This document shows positions 34,325 to 42,872 of a DNA stretch of 64,000 nt, piece by piece. Each line of letters starts with the position of its first letter. Within the stretch, counting starts at the first letter, position 1. Position numbers and translations under genes: made by a program. The notes under the pieces are model-generated. The model searched no databases and was not told where the DNA came from. It saw nothing but the letters and a program-made list of their open reading frames with translations. The stretch spans positions 1,364,001 through 1,428,000 of the forward strand of contig NZ_CP060295.1 in the NCBI RefSeq assembly GCF_014302995.1, in the 5' to 3' direction. Origin of the DNA: Variovorax sp. PAMC26660 (GTDB taxonomy: Bacteria > Pseudomonadota > Gammaproteobacteria > Burkholderiales > Burkholderiaceae_C).

Positions 34325-35083
34325 TCAGGCGATGAACCCGTCGTACACGAGCTTGAGGCCCGTGAGCAGCATGCCCAGGTACACGAAGCGATAGAACCAC
34401 GTCGCATCGATGCGGCGTGCAATGCGAATGCCGACCCACACGCCGAAGGGCGCGATCGGCATCAGCACCAGCGAGGTGGCCAGCGTGCGAAAGTCGAGCA
34501 GGCCGAGCCACGCATAGGGAATCCACTTGCTGAGATTCACCACGAAGAAGAAGTAGGCCATCGTCGCGGTGAACACCACCGGCGTGAGCCGCAGCGGAAT
34601 CACATAGGCGTTGATCGGCGGGCCGCCCGCGTGGGCGATGAAGCTGGTGAAGCCCGACACCGTCGTCAGCACCGCCCCCACGCCGCGCGAAGGCAACGGG
34701 TCGTTGGGCTTGGGCGGAAACAGCAGGCGCTGCGCGAGAAACAGCAGCGTGAACACGCCGACGATGCCCGCCACCGTGTGCGGCGTCAGCATGCGAAACA
34801 GCAGCGTGCCGACCACCGTGCCGAGCAGCCCGAACGGGATCAGGAACTTCAGCAGCGAACTGTCGAAGTCGCGCCGGAATGCGGCGAGGCCCAGCAGGTC
34901 CATCAGCAACAGCAGCGGCATCAGGATCGCGGCAGCCTGTGGCACCGTGACCGCCAGCGCCATCATCGGCACCGCGAGCGAACCGAAGCCGGCGCCGAAG
35001 CCGCTCTTGCTGATGCCGAGCAGCAGCACGGCGGGAATGGCGACCGCATAGAAATGCGGATCGGTGATGAGGGGAAAGGCCAT
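34325..35083 (-). CDS. Sulfite exporter TauE/SafE family permease
   Basis: A 252-residue membrane protein of about eight helices. The first half-repeat contains LLLGISKSGFGAGFGSLAVPMMAL and the second TTVSGFTSFIAHAGGPPINAYVIPL; both motifs define the TauE/SafE family. The members export sulfite, sulfoacetate or organic anions; the substrate here is unknown. The gene stands alone, with repeat copy C upstream of it. ATG 35083 (MAFPLITDPHF) is preferred over an in-frame TTG. Confidence 0.92.
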   Translation of the reverse strand: MAFPLITDPHFYAVAIPAVLLLGISKSGFGAGFGSLAVPMMALAVTVPQAAAILMPLLLLMDLLGLAAFRRDFDSSLLKFLIPFGLLGTVVGTLLFRMLTPHTVAGIVGVFTLLFLAQRLLFPPKPNDPLPSRGVGAVLTTVSGFTSFIAHAGGPPINAYVIPLRLTPVVFTATMAYFFFVVNLSKWIPYAWLGLLDFRTLATSLVLMPIAPFGVWVGIRIARRIDATWFYRFVYLGMLLTGLKLVYDGFIA

Positions 35084-35154
35084 GGGATGTGACGGACGCA
35101 AAAAAACCGCCGTGGTGGCGGGCTTGGCGAGCGTAGCAGGCCTGGGTTTGGAGT

Positions 35155-35424
35155 GCGTTGTTCGGGGCGCTACTGTTCAGGGCGCACTCACGCCGACACG
35201 GTGCTCTTTTTCGCGAATGTCCCCCGCTTCGCTCCTCCTTTATTTCGCGAAAAAGAGCACCGTATCGACGTGAGCGTTGGACAGAGCAGTCGTTGTTCGC
35301 AGGATCACCCGCAGCGTGCCCCTGTGCGAATGACGCCGGGTGCTCCCCGCAGCGAAATAGAGGAGGAGCGAAGCGGGGGACATTCGCACAGGGGAGCTCC
35401 CGGTGTCATGCGCACGCACCCCGA
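35155..35424 (+). repeat. Composite double-hairpin repeat, copy C
   Basis: Lies in the 366-bp gap between tauE and the dioxygenase gene, same orientation as copies A and B. Hairpin 1 keeps the T-A pair seen in copy A (GGTGCTC with GAGCACC). Hairpin 2 is more worn (GTGCGAATGACGCCGGG with CCCGGTGTCATGCGCAC). The two loops remain complementary. Apart from the repeat, this gap holds only short unique flanks. Confidence 0.88.
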
Positions 35425-35449
35425 ATGCGCCTCGCGCCAGACGACCTTT

Positions 35450-36289
35450 TCAGGCAGCCGGAGCAGCCGGATTGAGCACGAAATCGAAGTCGAGCCGCCA
35501 GCGCCCGTTGTCCTGCCGCGTCCACGGCGCCACCAGCGACTGGCGCACCGCGAACACCGCGTCGGAGTCGAGCCACTGGTCGCCCTCGCGAAACACATGG
35601 GTGATGAGCCGTTCATAGCCCGGCGCCTCGATCTTGAAATGCAGATGCGCAGGCCGCCACGGGTGCCGCTTGGTCGCGCGCAGCAGGTCGCCGACCGGCC
35701 CGTCGACCGGAATCGGGTAGGCCTCGGCCAGCACGCTGCGAAAGTGCAGCGAACCGTTGGCCCCGGTGTGCAGACGACCTCGGTTCTCGGAGTGGTCGAG
35801 CCCTTCGTGCTGCACGTCGTAGTGGCCGCCCTCGTCGGCCTGCCACACGTCGACCACTGCGCCAGCAACAGGCTTGCCGTCGAGACCGCGCACCGTCGCG
35901 AACACGTCGCAAGGCGCTCCCTTGGCGCCGTTGGCCACGTCGTCCCCGTGCTCGTACTCGGGCGCGCCCTCGAAGTAGAAAGGGCCGAACACGGTGGCTT
36001 CGGTGCAGCCGGCCGGCTTGTCGTTGTTCATCGCGATGGTCAACATCGACAGGCCCAGCACGTCCGACAGCAGGATGAACTCCTGGCGCTTGTCGTCGCA
36101 CTTCTGCCCGGTGGCCGTGAGGTACTGGATGCCCTGGAACCACTCGGCCTCGGTGAGCTTCACCTCGCGCGCGAAGGCATGCAGGTGCTGCACCAGGCTG
36201 GTCATGATCTCGTGCAGACGCGGATCGGGCGTGTCGGCAAAGCGCGCGAGCACGGCTTGCGTGATGTTGTCCTGGTTGAGGTTGCGCAT
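35450..36289 (-). CDS. Intradiol ring-cleavage dioxygenase, probable hydroxyquinol 1,2-dioxygenase
   Basis: A 279-residue non-heme Fe(III) enzyme. An N-terminal helical dimerisation domain (residues 1-about 100) precedes the catalytic beta-sandwich. Iron ligands fit: a Tyr in EATVFGPFYFEGAP, a Tyr in GGHYDVQH, and the pair of histidines in WRPAHLHFKIEAPGY. Length and N-terminal domain fit the hydroxyquinol and catechol 1,2-dioxygenase group; hydroxyquinol is favoured because a maleylacetate reductase gene is present at 50290 and no muconate cycloisomerase is nearby. It stands alone, with repeat copy C at its 3' side. ATG 36289 follows GGAGACACC. Confidence 0.82.
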   Translation of the reverse strand: MRNLNQDNITQAVLARFADTPDPRLHEIMTSLVQHLHAFAREVKLTEAEWFQGIQYLTATGQKCDDKRQEFILLSDVLGLSMLTIAMNNDKPAGCTEATVFGPFYFEGAPEYEHGDDVANGAKGAPCDVFATVRGLDGKPVAGAVVDVWQADEGGHYDVQHEGLDHSENRGRLHTGANGSLHFRSVLAEAYPIPVDGPVGDLLRATKRHPWRPAHLHFKIEAPGYERLITHVFREGDQWLDSDAVFAVRQSLVAPWTRQDNGRWRLDFDFVLNPAAPAA

Positions 36290-36426
36290 CGTGGTGTCTC
36301 CAGTTTTCACTTCAATACGGCGCACTGTAGGCCGCACACCCCATTGCTGAAAGCACCCCGGGCGCAAATGATTTTTCCACCCAGCGGAACGGTCGCACCG
36401 CGCTGCGCCAGGATTTCCCTGGCGTC

Positions 36427-36783
36427 TCAGGTTTCCTCGTCGAGCGCCAGCCCGGGGCCCTGGTGGAACACAAGGTCTTCCACAATCTCGCCCCTCACCA
36501 AGTGCTGGGCGACGATGCGGTCCATGTTCTGCGGCGTGACGTTGTAATACCAGGTGCCGTCGGGTTGCACACACATCACCGGGCCGCCCTTGCAGGCGGC
36601 GAAGCAGCCGACGCGACTGCGCTTGACGCGCAGTTCCCCCTCGTTGAGCCCCGCTGCCTTGAACTTGTCGCCCAGGCTGTCGAACAGATCCTGCGAGGCG
36701 CCATCGGGGCTGCAGCGCGGGCCGGTGCAGACCAGCAGATGGCGCTTGTAGGCGCCGATCTTGGGCTTGACGACCTCGGTCAT
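36427..36783 (-). CDS. Thioredoxin-like [2Fe-2S] ferredoxin in the cobalamin operon
   Basis: A 118-residue protein with four cysteines in CTGPRC (N-terminal) and CFAAC (central), the pattern of thioredoxin-like 2Fe-2S ferredoxins. GGPVMCVQPDGTWYYNVTPQNMDRIVAQHL follows. Its ATG overlaps the CbiH stop by 4 bp, so it is translated as part of the corrin operon. It could supply electrons for a reductive step of ring synthesis; this is inferred from position. Confidence 0.85.
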   Translation of the reverse strand: MTEVVKPKIGAYKRHLLVCTGPRCSPDGASQDLFDSLGDKFKAAGLNEGELRVKRSRVGCFAACKGGPVMCVQPDGTWYYNVTPQNMDRIVAQHLVRGEIVEDLVFHQGPGLALDEET

Positions 36784-37760
36784 TCCTGCGCCTCCTCGAC
36801 CGGCACAGCCACGGCGGCCTCCGGCTCCACCGGTGCTGCGAGCACAGCCTCGATGTAGTCGGCGGGCAGACGGTGCTGCGCCGCGAGCGCGGCGATGCTC
36901 ATGCCGTCGGCACGATCGGCGCGCAGGTTGGTCATCCAGCCCAGCAGGCCGGTGGACAGCGAGCGGCCGGGCTTCTCGCCGCTGCGTGTGCTGCCACCGT
37001 CATCCAGGTCGTACTTGTTGGCATAGCCGCGCGGCGTGACCATCAGGCCGTGCTGCAGGAAGGTGTGGCTGTTGCCGATGAGCACGGTCGTCAGCATGCC
37101 GATGTCGCACTCGCTCATGTGGGCCAGCGTGGTGAACTCGATGCGCTCGCGCCGGCGGTAGGCCGACTTGACCACCGCCACCGGTGTGTCCGGCCGCCGG
37201 TGCCGCAAAAACAGTTGCTGCGCCTGCACGATCTGCTGGGTGCGCCGCCCGCTCTTCGGGTTGTAGAGGGCCACCACGAAATCGGCCGCTGCCACCGCGT
37301 CGAGCCGTCGCGCGATCACCGGCCAGGGCGTGAGCAGGTCGCTCAGCGAGATCGAGCAGAAGTCGTGCGTGAGCGGCGCGCCCACCAGCGCCGCGCAGGC
37401 GTTGATGGCCGACGCGCCGGGCACCACCTCGACGGCGATGTCGGAGTCCGGCGTCCAGCCGGCCTGGAACAGCACCTCGTAGGTCGGGCCAGCCATGCCG
37501 TAGACGCCGGCGTCTCCGCTGGAGATCAGCGCGACCTTCTTGCCTTCGCGGGCACGCTCGAGCGCGTTGACCGCGCGGTCGAGCTCTTCGGTCATGCCCT
37601 TGCGGATCACTTCCTTGCCTTCGAGCAGATCGGTGACCAGCTTGATGTAGGTGGTGTAGCCGACCACCACGTCGGCTTCGGCGATGGCGGCCAGCGCGCG
37701 CTGGGTCATGTGGTCGTGGCTGCCGGGGCCGATGCCGACCAGCGAAATCTTGCCGCTCAT
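36780..37760 (-). CDS. cbiH: Precorrin-3B/cobalt-factor III C17-methyltransferase
   Basis: SAM-dependent enzyme that methylates C17 during ring contraction. The 326-residue protein starts MSGKISLVGIGPGSHDHMTQRA with the GxGPG motif; LISSGDAGVYGMAGP and VEVVPGASAINACAALVGAPLTHDFCSISLSD are diagnostic. It is about 80 residues longer than usual: a C-terminal tail after TPRGYANKYDLDDGG has no recognised domain and ends in Ala/Val/Glu-rich sequence. The ferredoxin gene downstream may serve it. Confidence 0.93.
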   Translation of the reverse strand: MSGKISLVGIGPGSHDHMTQRALAAIAEADVVVGYTTYIKLVTDLLEGKEVIRKGMTEELDRAVNALERAREGKKVALISSGDAGVYGMAGPTYEVLFQAGWTPDSDIAVEVVPGASAINACAALVGAPLTHDFCSISLSDLLTPWPVIARRLDAVAAADFVVALYNPKSGRRTQQIVQAQQLFLRHRRPDTPVAVVKSAYRRRERIEFTTLAHMSECDIGMLTTVLIGNSHTFLQHGLMVTPRGYANKYDLDDGGSTRSGEKPGRSLSTGLLGWMTNLRADRADGMSIAALAAQHRLPADYIEAVLAAPVEPEAAVAVPVEEAQE

Positions 37761-37838
37761 GGGGTCGACACGCGGCGCGTGTTGTGTGCAGCGTTGTGTG
37801 CGATGACGTTCATTGCGGGTTCCGTTCGGGGTTGAGAT

Positions 37839-38243
37839 TCAGGACATGCGCGCGATCGAGATCGTCGCGTGGCACCCGTCGGCGCCGCGGTGTTTGTGCT
37901 TGGGCACGACCAGCGCCGTCATCGGCAGGCCGCCACCGGCCAGCAGCGCGGCCGCCTCGCTGACCGAGGGCGTGCCGGTGTGCCTGCGCACCGTCTCCGA
38001 CGGATGCGGCACGGGCACGTCCGCCAGTTGCTCGGCGGGATAGAAGCGCATCGCCCAGCCGTGGGTTGCGGCCAGCGCCAGCAGGCCGGGCTCGTCGGCC
38101 TTCAGGTCGATGCTGGCCGCCGCCGCCACCTGTGCCAATTGCGCGCCGATGCCGGCCAGCGCCTCGTCGAGCACTTGCTGCAGCGTGGCCTGCGGCGTGC
38201 CGCGGTCGCAGCCCAGGCCGATGGCATAGCGCGCCGGGCTCAT
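37839..38243 (-). CDS. CbiG C-terminal domain protein (CobE-like)
   Basis: A 134-residue protein matching the C-terminal CbiG/CobE domain: YAIGLGCDRGTPQATLQQVLDEAL, AAAASIDLKADEPGLLALAATHGW, and PSVSEAAALLAGGG. In many organisms this is fused to the CbiG N-terminal part; here it is a separate gene whose ATG overlaps the upstream stop by 4 bp. CbiG opens the delta-lactone of cobalt-precorrin-5A and releases acetaldehyde. A 78-bp gap separates it from cbiH. Confidence 0.85.
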   Translation of the reverse strand: MSPARYAIGLGCDRGTPQATLQQVLDEALAGIGAQLAQVAAAASIDLKADEPGLLALAATHGWAMRFYPAEQLADVPVPHPSETVRRHTGTPSVSEAAALLAGGGLPMTALVVPKHKHRGADGCHATISIARMS

Positions 38244-38977
38244 TGCGGCGGCCGATAGACCACAAGGCGTTCCTCCAGCGCGGTCCAGCGCTCGGCGCTC
38301 ACCTCGGCCTGCGTGATCCACAGCACGGCCTTGAAGCGTGCGAGGTCGACCTCGTCGAAACGCGCGAACCGGTGGATGTTGGCAGGCAGGGACGTCGGGC
38401 GGGTCCACCAATCCGGGCTGCCCGCCTCCTGCACCACCGCGACCGGCTCGCCGTTCACCACATGGGCCGAGACGCGCGTGATGTTGATCTTGGGTGCTTC
38501 CACTTTCCAGCCGAGTTCACGCCCGAGGATGTCGACGGGGATGGTCTTGCCCACGTCCGACGCGGTGGTCAGCACGGCGGTCGCGCCCAGCAATGCGGCG
38601 ATCTGCTCGGCCATCGCATTCGCGCCGCCCACGTGGCCCGACAGCACCGGAATCACGAACTGCGCAGCGTCGTCCACCACCAGCACGCCCGGGTCCTCGT
38701 CCTTGCTCTTGAGGTGCGGTGCAATCAGGCGCACCACCGCGCCGAGCGAAACGAAGAACACGACCTGATCGAAGTCCGCGAACAACGCGGCGATCTCGTC
38801 GCGAAAAGCGCCTGCATAGGCGCGCACGGGGTTGGGCAGCCCGGCCATGAGCGGCGCGAACTTGTCGGCCACGCACACGCTGGCCTCGGGCAGCAGGCAC
38901 GCCAGCCCGGCCGTCTGCTGTGCGCCGTGTTTGGTGATGGCCACAAGCACCACACGGGGTGCGGCTTCATTCGTCAT
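38240..38977 (-). CDS. cbiG: CbiG N-terminal/central domain protein
   Basis: A 245-residue protein with the CbiG N-terminal domain: VVLVAITKHGAQQTAGLACLLP, FFVSLGAVVRLIAPHLKSKDEDPGVLVVDD and VIPVLSGHVGGANAMAEQIAALLGATAVLTTASDV. The remainder continues to WTALEERLVVYRPPQ. With the next gene it reconstitutes CbiG, indicating the cobalt-early pathway. ATG 38977 follows GAGGAA and overlaps cbiL by 11 bp; an in-frame TTG at 38995 is less likely. Confidence 0.88.
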   Translation of the reverse strand: MTNEAAPRVVLVAITKHGAQQTAGLACLLPEASVCVADKFAPLMAGLPNPVRAYAGAFRDEIAALFADFDQVVFFVSLGAVVRLIAPHLKSKDEDPGVLVVDDAAQFVIPVLSGHVGGANAMAEQIAALLGATAVLTTASDVGKTIPVDILGRELGWKVEAPKINITRVSAHVVNGEPVAVVQEAGSPDWWTRPTSLPANIHRFARFDEVDLARFKAVLWITQAEVSAERWTALEERLVVYRPPQ

Positions 38978-39764
38978 TCGGGGATTCCTCTTCAATTTCA
39001 GTGCTGGTTTTCTTGCGGCAGCCGCGCACCAGTTCGCCGCGTTCGCGGCCGGGGTTCTTCACCAGCAGCAGCGACAGGTAGTTGACCTTCGTGCCCTTCA
39101 GGCTGGCCACGTCGTGCACGATGCGTTCGACCGGCGAGCCGGCCTTCTCGATGAAGCGGCTGTGTTCGAGCAGGCCGCGCCGCGCCAGCAGGTCGATCAG
39201 GTCGTCGAGCAGCGGCTTGACCTTCATGAGCACCAGCGTGTCGAAGTCGTCGAGCATCTTCTCGACCGCGACAATGCCGTAAGCCGCCGGCACGATGGCG
39301 ACGGTGTCGTCCTGTTCGGACAGCGGCAGTTGCAGGCGCGCGCAGGCCGCATTGAAAGAGGTCACGCCGGGCACGACCTCGATGCGCGCGGCCGGGTCAA
39401 GCTGGCGCAGCACGCGTGCCAGGTAGCAGAAGCTCGCGTAGGTGGAGGCATCGCCCTCGACCAGGAACAGCACGTCCTGCCCGGTCGCCAGCAACGCCTG
39501 CACGGTCTCGGCGGCCTTGAGCCAGTGGCGCGCGAGCTTCTCGACGTCGTGCGTCATCGGGAACAACAAGGCCTGATGCTGCGCGGGCGTCGTCAGCCCG
39601 GCGCGCAGCGCGATGTCCAGCGCGTAGCTTTCCTTGCGCAGGCTGCGAACGGGGTAGGTCCAGATGGCGTCGGGGCGCGTCAGGAGCGACCAGGCGCGGC
39701 GCGTGATCAGGTCGGGGTCGCCAGGGCCGAGCGAGACGCCGTGGAGCATGCCAGGCGCCGTCAT
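38967..39764 (-). CDS. cbiL: Precorrin-2/cobalt-factor II C20-methyltransferase
   Basis: A 265-residue SAM methyltransferase acting at C20 of the tetrapyrrole. Motifs: LHGVSLGPGDPDLITRRA, LFLVEGDASTYASFCYLARVL, EVVPGVTSFNAACARLQLPLSEQDDTVAI. The C-terminus extends with a basic, then acidic tail (RKKTSTEIEEESPNDE). It starts by ATGA overlap with the upstream CbiET gene and is part of the nine-gene corrin operon plus ferredoxin. Confidence 0.94.
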   Translation of the reverse strand: MTAPGMLHGVSLGPGDPDLITRRAWSLLTRPDAIWTYPVRSLRKESYALDIALRAGLTTPAQHQALLFPMTHDVEKLARHWLKAAETVQALLATGQDVLFLVEGDASTYASFCYLARVLRQLDPAARIEVVPGVTSFNAACARLQLPLSEQDDTVAIVPAAYGIVAVEKMLDDFDTLVLMKVKPLLDDLIDLLARRGLLEHSRFIEKAGSPVERIVHDVASLKGTKVNYLSLLLVKNPGRERGELVRGCRKKTSTEIEEESPNDE

Positions 39765-41068
39765 GCCGCACCGCCCGTCTGCGCGTGAGCCTCACCCCTT
39801 TGCGCGCAGACCAGCCACACCGGGTTCTCGGCCGCAAGCCGATGCATGTGCAGGATCGGCTTGCTGCGCGAGGCCTGCAGTTGCAACACGTCCCAGCTCG
39901 CGCCTTGCGCCTTCAGCGCCTCGACCGCACCTGCGAGGTTCTCGATGGTCACGAAGTTCATCACCAGCCAGCCGCCCGGGCGCAGGCGCCGCAGCACCAG
40001 CGCAATGAGCTCGGCCAGCTCGCCGCCGGAGCCGCCGATGAACACCGCATCCGGGTCGGCCCACGCCGCCAGGCCCTCAGGCGCCTTGCCGTGCACCAGG
40101 CTGTGGTTGCTGATGCCCATGGCCTGCCGGTTGCGCGCGACGATGGCGCTGTCGTCCGCGTTCTTCTCGATCGCGTAGACATGCCCGCGCCAGCACAGCC
40201 GTGCGGCCTCCAGCCCGACCGAGCCGGAGCCCGCGCCGATGTCCCACACCACGCTGTCGGTGCGCAACTGCATGCGCGCGAGCGAAACCGCGCGCACCTC
40301 GTTCTTGGTGATCAGGCCCTTCTCGGGATGGCGCTGCTCGAAGCTGGCGTCCGGCAGGCCGAACAGCACCTGCGGCGCCCGCAGCCGGGTACGCCAGAGC
40401 AGCACCACGTTCGGGTCGGCAAAGTGCATCTGCGCCGCGGCGGTGATGCGCATGCCGCTGACCACGCGTTCCTCGAGCTGGCACAGACGCTCGGCGACGG
40501 CCATCTCGAAGTCGTCGGCCAGGCCCTCGGCCACGAGCATGCGCGCGATGCGGTCGGGCGTGTTGTCGGGGCTGGTGAGCACGGCCAGGCGATCGTGCTG
40601 CCGGATGTCGCGCAGCAGCGCATACAGGCCGTGCGTGGGCGGCGAGCCCGGCAGCCAGTCGCCCGCGTCCTTGGCGTGCACGGAGGCGAACTTCATCTCC
40701 TGCCATGGCAGGCCTAGGCGCGCACAGGCCAACTGCAGCGTCGACACGTTGGGAAGGACCTCGATCGCCTCCAGGCACAGGCGCGCCGCCAGAAAGGCCG
40801 CGATGCCGTGGCACAGCGGATCGCCGGTGGCCAGCACGACCACGCGCTGCCCCTCGGCCTGCGCGGCGCGAATCCATTCGGGTACTTGCGAGAGACCACC
40901 GGTCAGGTCGCGCTGCACCGCGTCGGGTGTGATGTGCGACGCGAACAGGGCCAGCGTGCGCGCGCCGCCGATGACCAGTTGCGCGTGCTGCAGATGCGCC
41001 AGCGCGCTGCGGCCGAGGCTCGCATCGCCGTCGTCCAGCACGCCGAGGATGCGGCATTTGTTCGTCAT
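39761..41068 (-). CDS. cobL: Precorrin-6Y C5,15-methyltransferase (CbiE-CbiT fusion)
   Basis: A 435-residue bifunctional enzyme. The N-terminal CbiE part (residues 1-about 210) carries LVIGGARTLALF and VLATGDPLCHGIAAFL; the C-terminal CbiT part (about 240-435) carries the class I SAM motif VVWDIGAGSGSVGLEAARL. It methylates C5 and C15 and decarboxylates the C12 acetate. The fused form is called CobL in the aerobic route and CbiET in the cobalt route; the neighbours here favour the latter. Confidence 0.94.
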   Translation of the reverse strand: MTNKCRILGVLDDGDASLGRSALAHLQHAQLVIGGARTLALFASHITPDAVQRDLTGGLSQVPEWIRAAQAEGQRVVVLATGDPLCHGIAAFLAARLCLEAIEVLPNVSTLQLACARLGLPWQEMKFASVHAKDAGDWLPGSPPTHGLYALLRDIRQHDRLAVLTSPDNTPDRIARMLVAEGLADDFEMAVAERLCQLEERVVSGMRITAAAQMHFADPNVVLLWRTRLRAPQVLFGLPDASFEQRHPEKGLITKNEVRAVSLARMQLRTDSVVWDIGAGSGSVGLEAARLCWRGHVYAIEKNADDSAIVARNRQAMGISNHSLVHGKAPEGLAAWADPDAVFIGGSGGELAELIALVLRRLRPGGWLVMNFVTIENLAGAVEALKAQGASWDVLQLQASRSKPILHMHRLAAENPVWLVCAQRGEAHAQTGGAA

Positions 41069-41082
41069 GTGGTTGTCGGTGT

Positions 41083-42186
41083 TCAGGAGGCCTCCGCGAT
41101 CTTTCGACCTTCAAAGTCGCAGACCAGCACTTTCAATTCGAACTGGTCGGGGTAGCGCGTGCGCAGCGTCTGGATGACGCGCTGCGCAAGCGCCGTGTGA
41201 AAGGCGGTGCCGAGCCCGAGCGCATCCATGCGCTCGCCGGCATAGCGCGCGGTCTCGTTGCCGCGGATCGCGTCGCACACATCGGGTGGCGCACCAAGCC
41301 CGGCAGCCAGGTCGGCCAGCAGGCCGGTGTCGACCTCGGCGCGGCCGGCGTGGGTGATGGTTTCGCCCTGCGCGATCTTGGTGAGCTTGCCGACCATGCC
41401 GCCGATCACGACCTTTTTGATCCCGGCCTTGACCGCTGCGCCCATCGCATAGCGCAGGAAGTCGCCCATCTGCACGAAGGCCGGCTCGGGCAGCTCGGGC
41501 ATTTCGGCCATCACGAACTTCTCGGTGCGCCCGCCGGTCGTGAGCACGACCACGCCATGGCCCAGCGTGCCCGCCACCTGCACACCCTGCACCACGCTCG
41601 CGCGGTAGGCGGCGGTGGAATAGGGCTTGACGATGCCGGTCGTGCCCAGGATGGAAATGCCGCCGAGGATGCCCAGGCGCGCATTGAGCGTCTTCTTGGC
41701 CATCTCCTCGCCCTGCGGCACGGAGATCGCGACTTCCAGTCCGACTTCGTCGAGCAAGGTCGTGCCCACCGCGCGCACGTTCGCCTCGATGTTGCGGCGC
41801 GGCACCGGGTTGATGGCCGGCCCGCCGACGGCGAGCCCGAGCCCCGGCATGGTGACGGTGCCCACGCCGACGCCGCCCGCCAGCAGCACCTGCCCCGCCA
41901 GTTCAGGCAGCACGCGCACATCGGCGGTGAGATGGGCCTTGTCGGTGCAGTCGGGGTCGTCGCCAGCGTCCTTGATGACCATCGCATGCGCGCTCGCACT
42001 CGCGGTGTCGACGCGGCCGTCCTGCACCGCGAAGCGCACCAGGTCGCCGTTGGGCAGCAGGCATTCCACCTCGTCGGGCACCTGGCCGGTGACCAGGCCG
42101 ATCACCGCCGCGCGCGCCGCCGCGGCCGAACACGCACCGGTCGTGAAACCGGTGCGGGTGCCACGGGGTGCGCCCTTGTCCATCAT
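41083..42186 (-). CDS. cbiD: Cobalt-precorrin-5B C1-methyltransferase
   Basis: A 367-residue methyltransferase specific to the cobalt-early (oxygen-independent) pathway. RTGFTTGACSAAAARAAVIGL is the N-terminal signature, followed by GGVGVGTVTMPGLGLAVGGPAINPVPR, LGILGGISILGTTGIVKPYS and KVVIGGMVGKLTKIAQGE. Its presence is good evidence for the CbiD/CbiG/CbiX route rather than the CobF/CobG one. ATG 42186 overlaps the CbiC stop as ATGA; ATG 42183 is an alternative. Confidence 0.95.
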   Translation of the reverse strand: MMDKGAPRGTRTGFTTGACSAAAARAAVIGLVTGQVPDEVECLLPNGDLVRFAVQDGRVDTASASAHAMVIKDAGDDPDCTDKAHLTADVRVLPELAGQVLLAGGVGVGTVTMPGLGLAVGGPAINPVPRRNIEANVRAVGTTLLDEVGLEVAISVPQGEEMAKKTLNARLGILGGISILGTTGIVKPYSTAAYRASVVQGVQVAGTLGHGVVVLTTGGRTEKFVMAEMPELPEPAFVQMGDFLRYAMGAAVKAGIKKVVIGGMVGKLTKIAQGETITHAGRAEVDTGLLADLAAGLGAPPDVCDAIRGNETARYAGERMDALGLGTAFHTALAQRVIQTLRTRYPDQFELKVLVCDFEGRKIAEAS

Positions 42187-42872
42187 GCGGCGTGCTCGTG
42201 CGCCTCGGCCAGACCCAGCAGCGCGTGGATCGCGGCCACCACCAGCGTGGAGCCGCCCTTGCGGCCGCGGATCACGATCCAGGGCACGCCAGCTTCGAGC
42301 GCCATCAGGTCCTTCGACTCGGCCGCCGACACGAAGCCGACCGGCATGCCGACCACCAGCGCCGGGCGCGCACCTTCTTCATGGATCAGCCGCACGATTT
42401 CGATCAGCGCGGTCGGCGCATTGCCGATGCCGACGATCGCGCCGTCGACCAGCCCCAGGCGGTGTGCCTTGCGCATGGCTTGCACGGCGCGCGTGGTGCC
42501 TTCGGCCTTGGCCTGCGCGATCACGTCCTCTTCGCTGATGAACTGGTGCGTGCCCATGCCGAAGTGGGTCAGGCGCGGAGCCGAGAGGCCCACGCAGATC
42601 ATCTCGACGTCGGCCACCACGCGGCTCTCGCGCGAGCGGATGGCGGCGATGGCAGCGTCGATCGCGTCCGGGTGGAAGTCGGTCAGGCCGTTGAAGTCGA
42701 AGTCGGCGTTCGCATGGATCATTCGGCGCACCACGGGCCACTGGTCGGCCGTATAGGCGTGCGATGTCACCTCACGGTCGATGACCGCGAAGGAGTCATG
42801 CTCGATGGCGCGGCCGGCCGCGGTGAGCTGCTCGGTGACGACGTTGGCCGCCATGGAGGACGCCGGTTTCAT
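42183..42872 (-). CDS. cbiC: Precorrin-8X methylmutase
   Basis: A 229-residue enzyme that moves the C11 methyl group to C12, giving hydrogenobyrinate or cobyrinate. ADFDFNGLTDFHPDAIDAA, VADVEMICVGLSAPRL, DGAIVGIGNAPTALIEIVRLI and GMPVGFVSAAESKDLM are conserved family segments. The start overlaps the CbiX stop by 4 bp, continuing the chain of ATGA overlaps in this operon. Length is normal. Confidence 0.95.
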   Translation of the reverse strand: MKPASSMAANVVTEQLTAAGRAIEHDSFAVIDREVTSHAYTADQWPVVRRMIHANADFDFNGLTDFHPDAIDAAIAAIRSRESRVVADVEMICVGLSAPRLTHFGMGTHQFISEEDVIAQAKAEGTTRAVQAMRKAHRLGLVDGAIVGIGNAPTALIEIVRLIHEEGARPALVVGMPVGFVSAAESKDLMALEAGVPWIVIRGRKGGSTLVVAAIHALLGLAEAHEHAA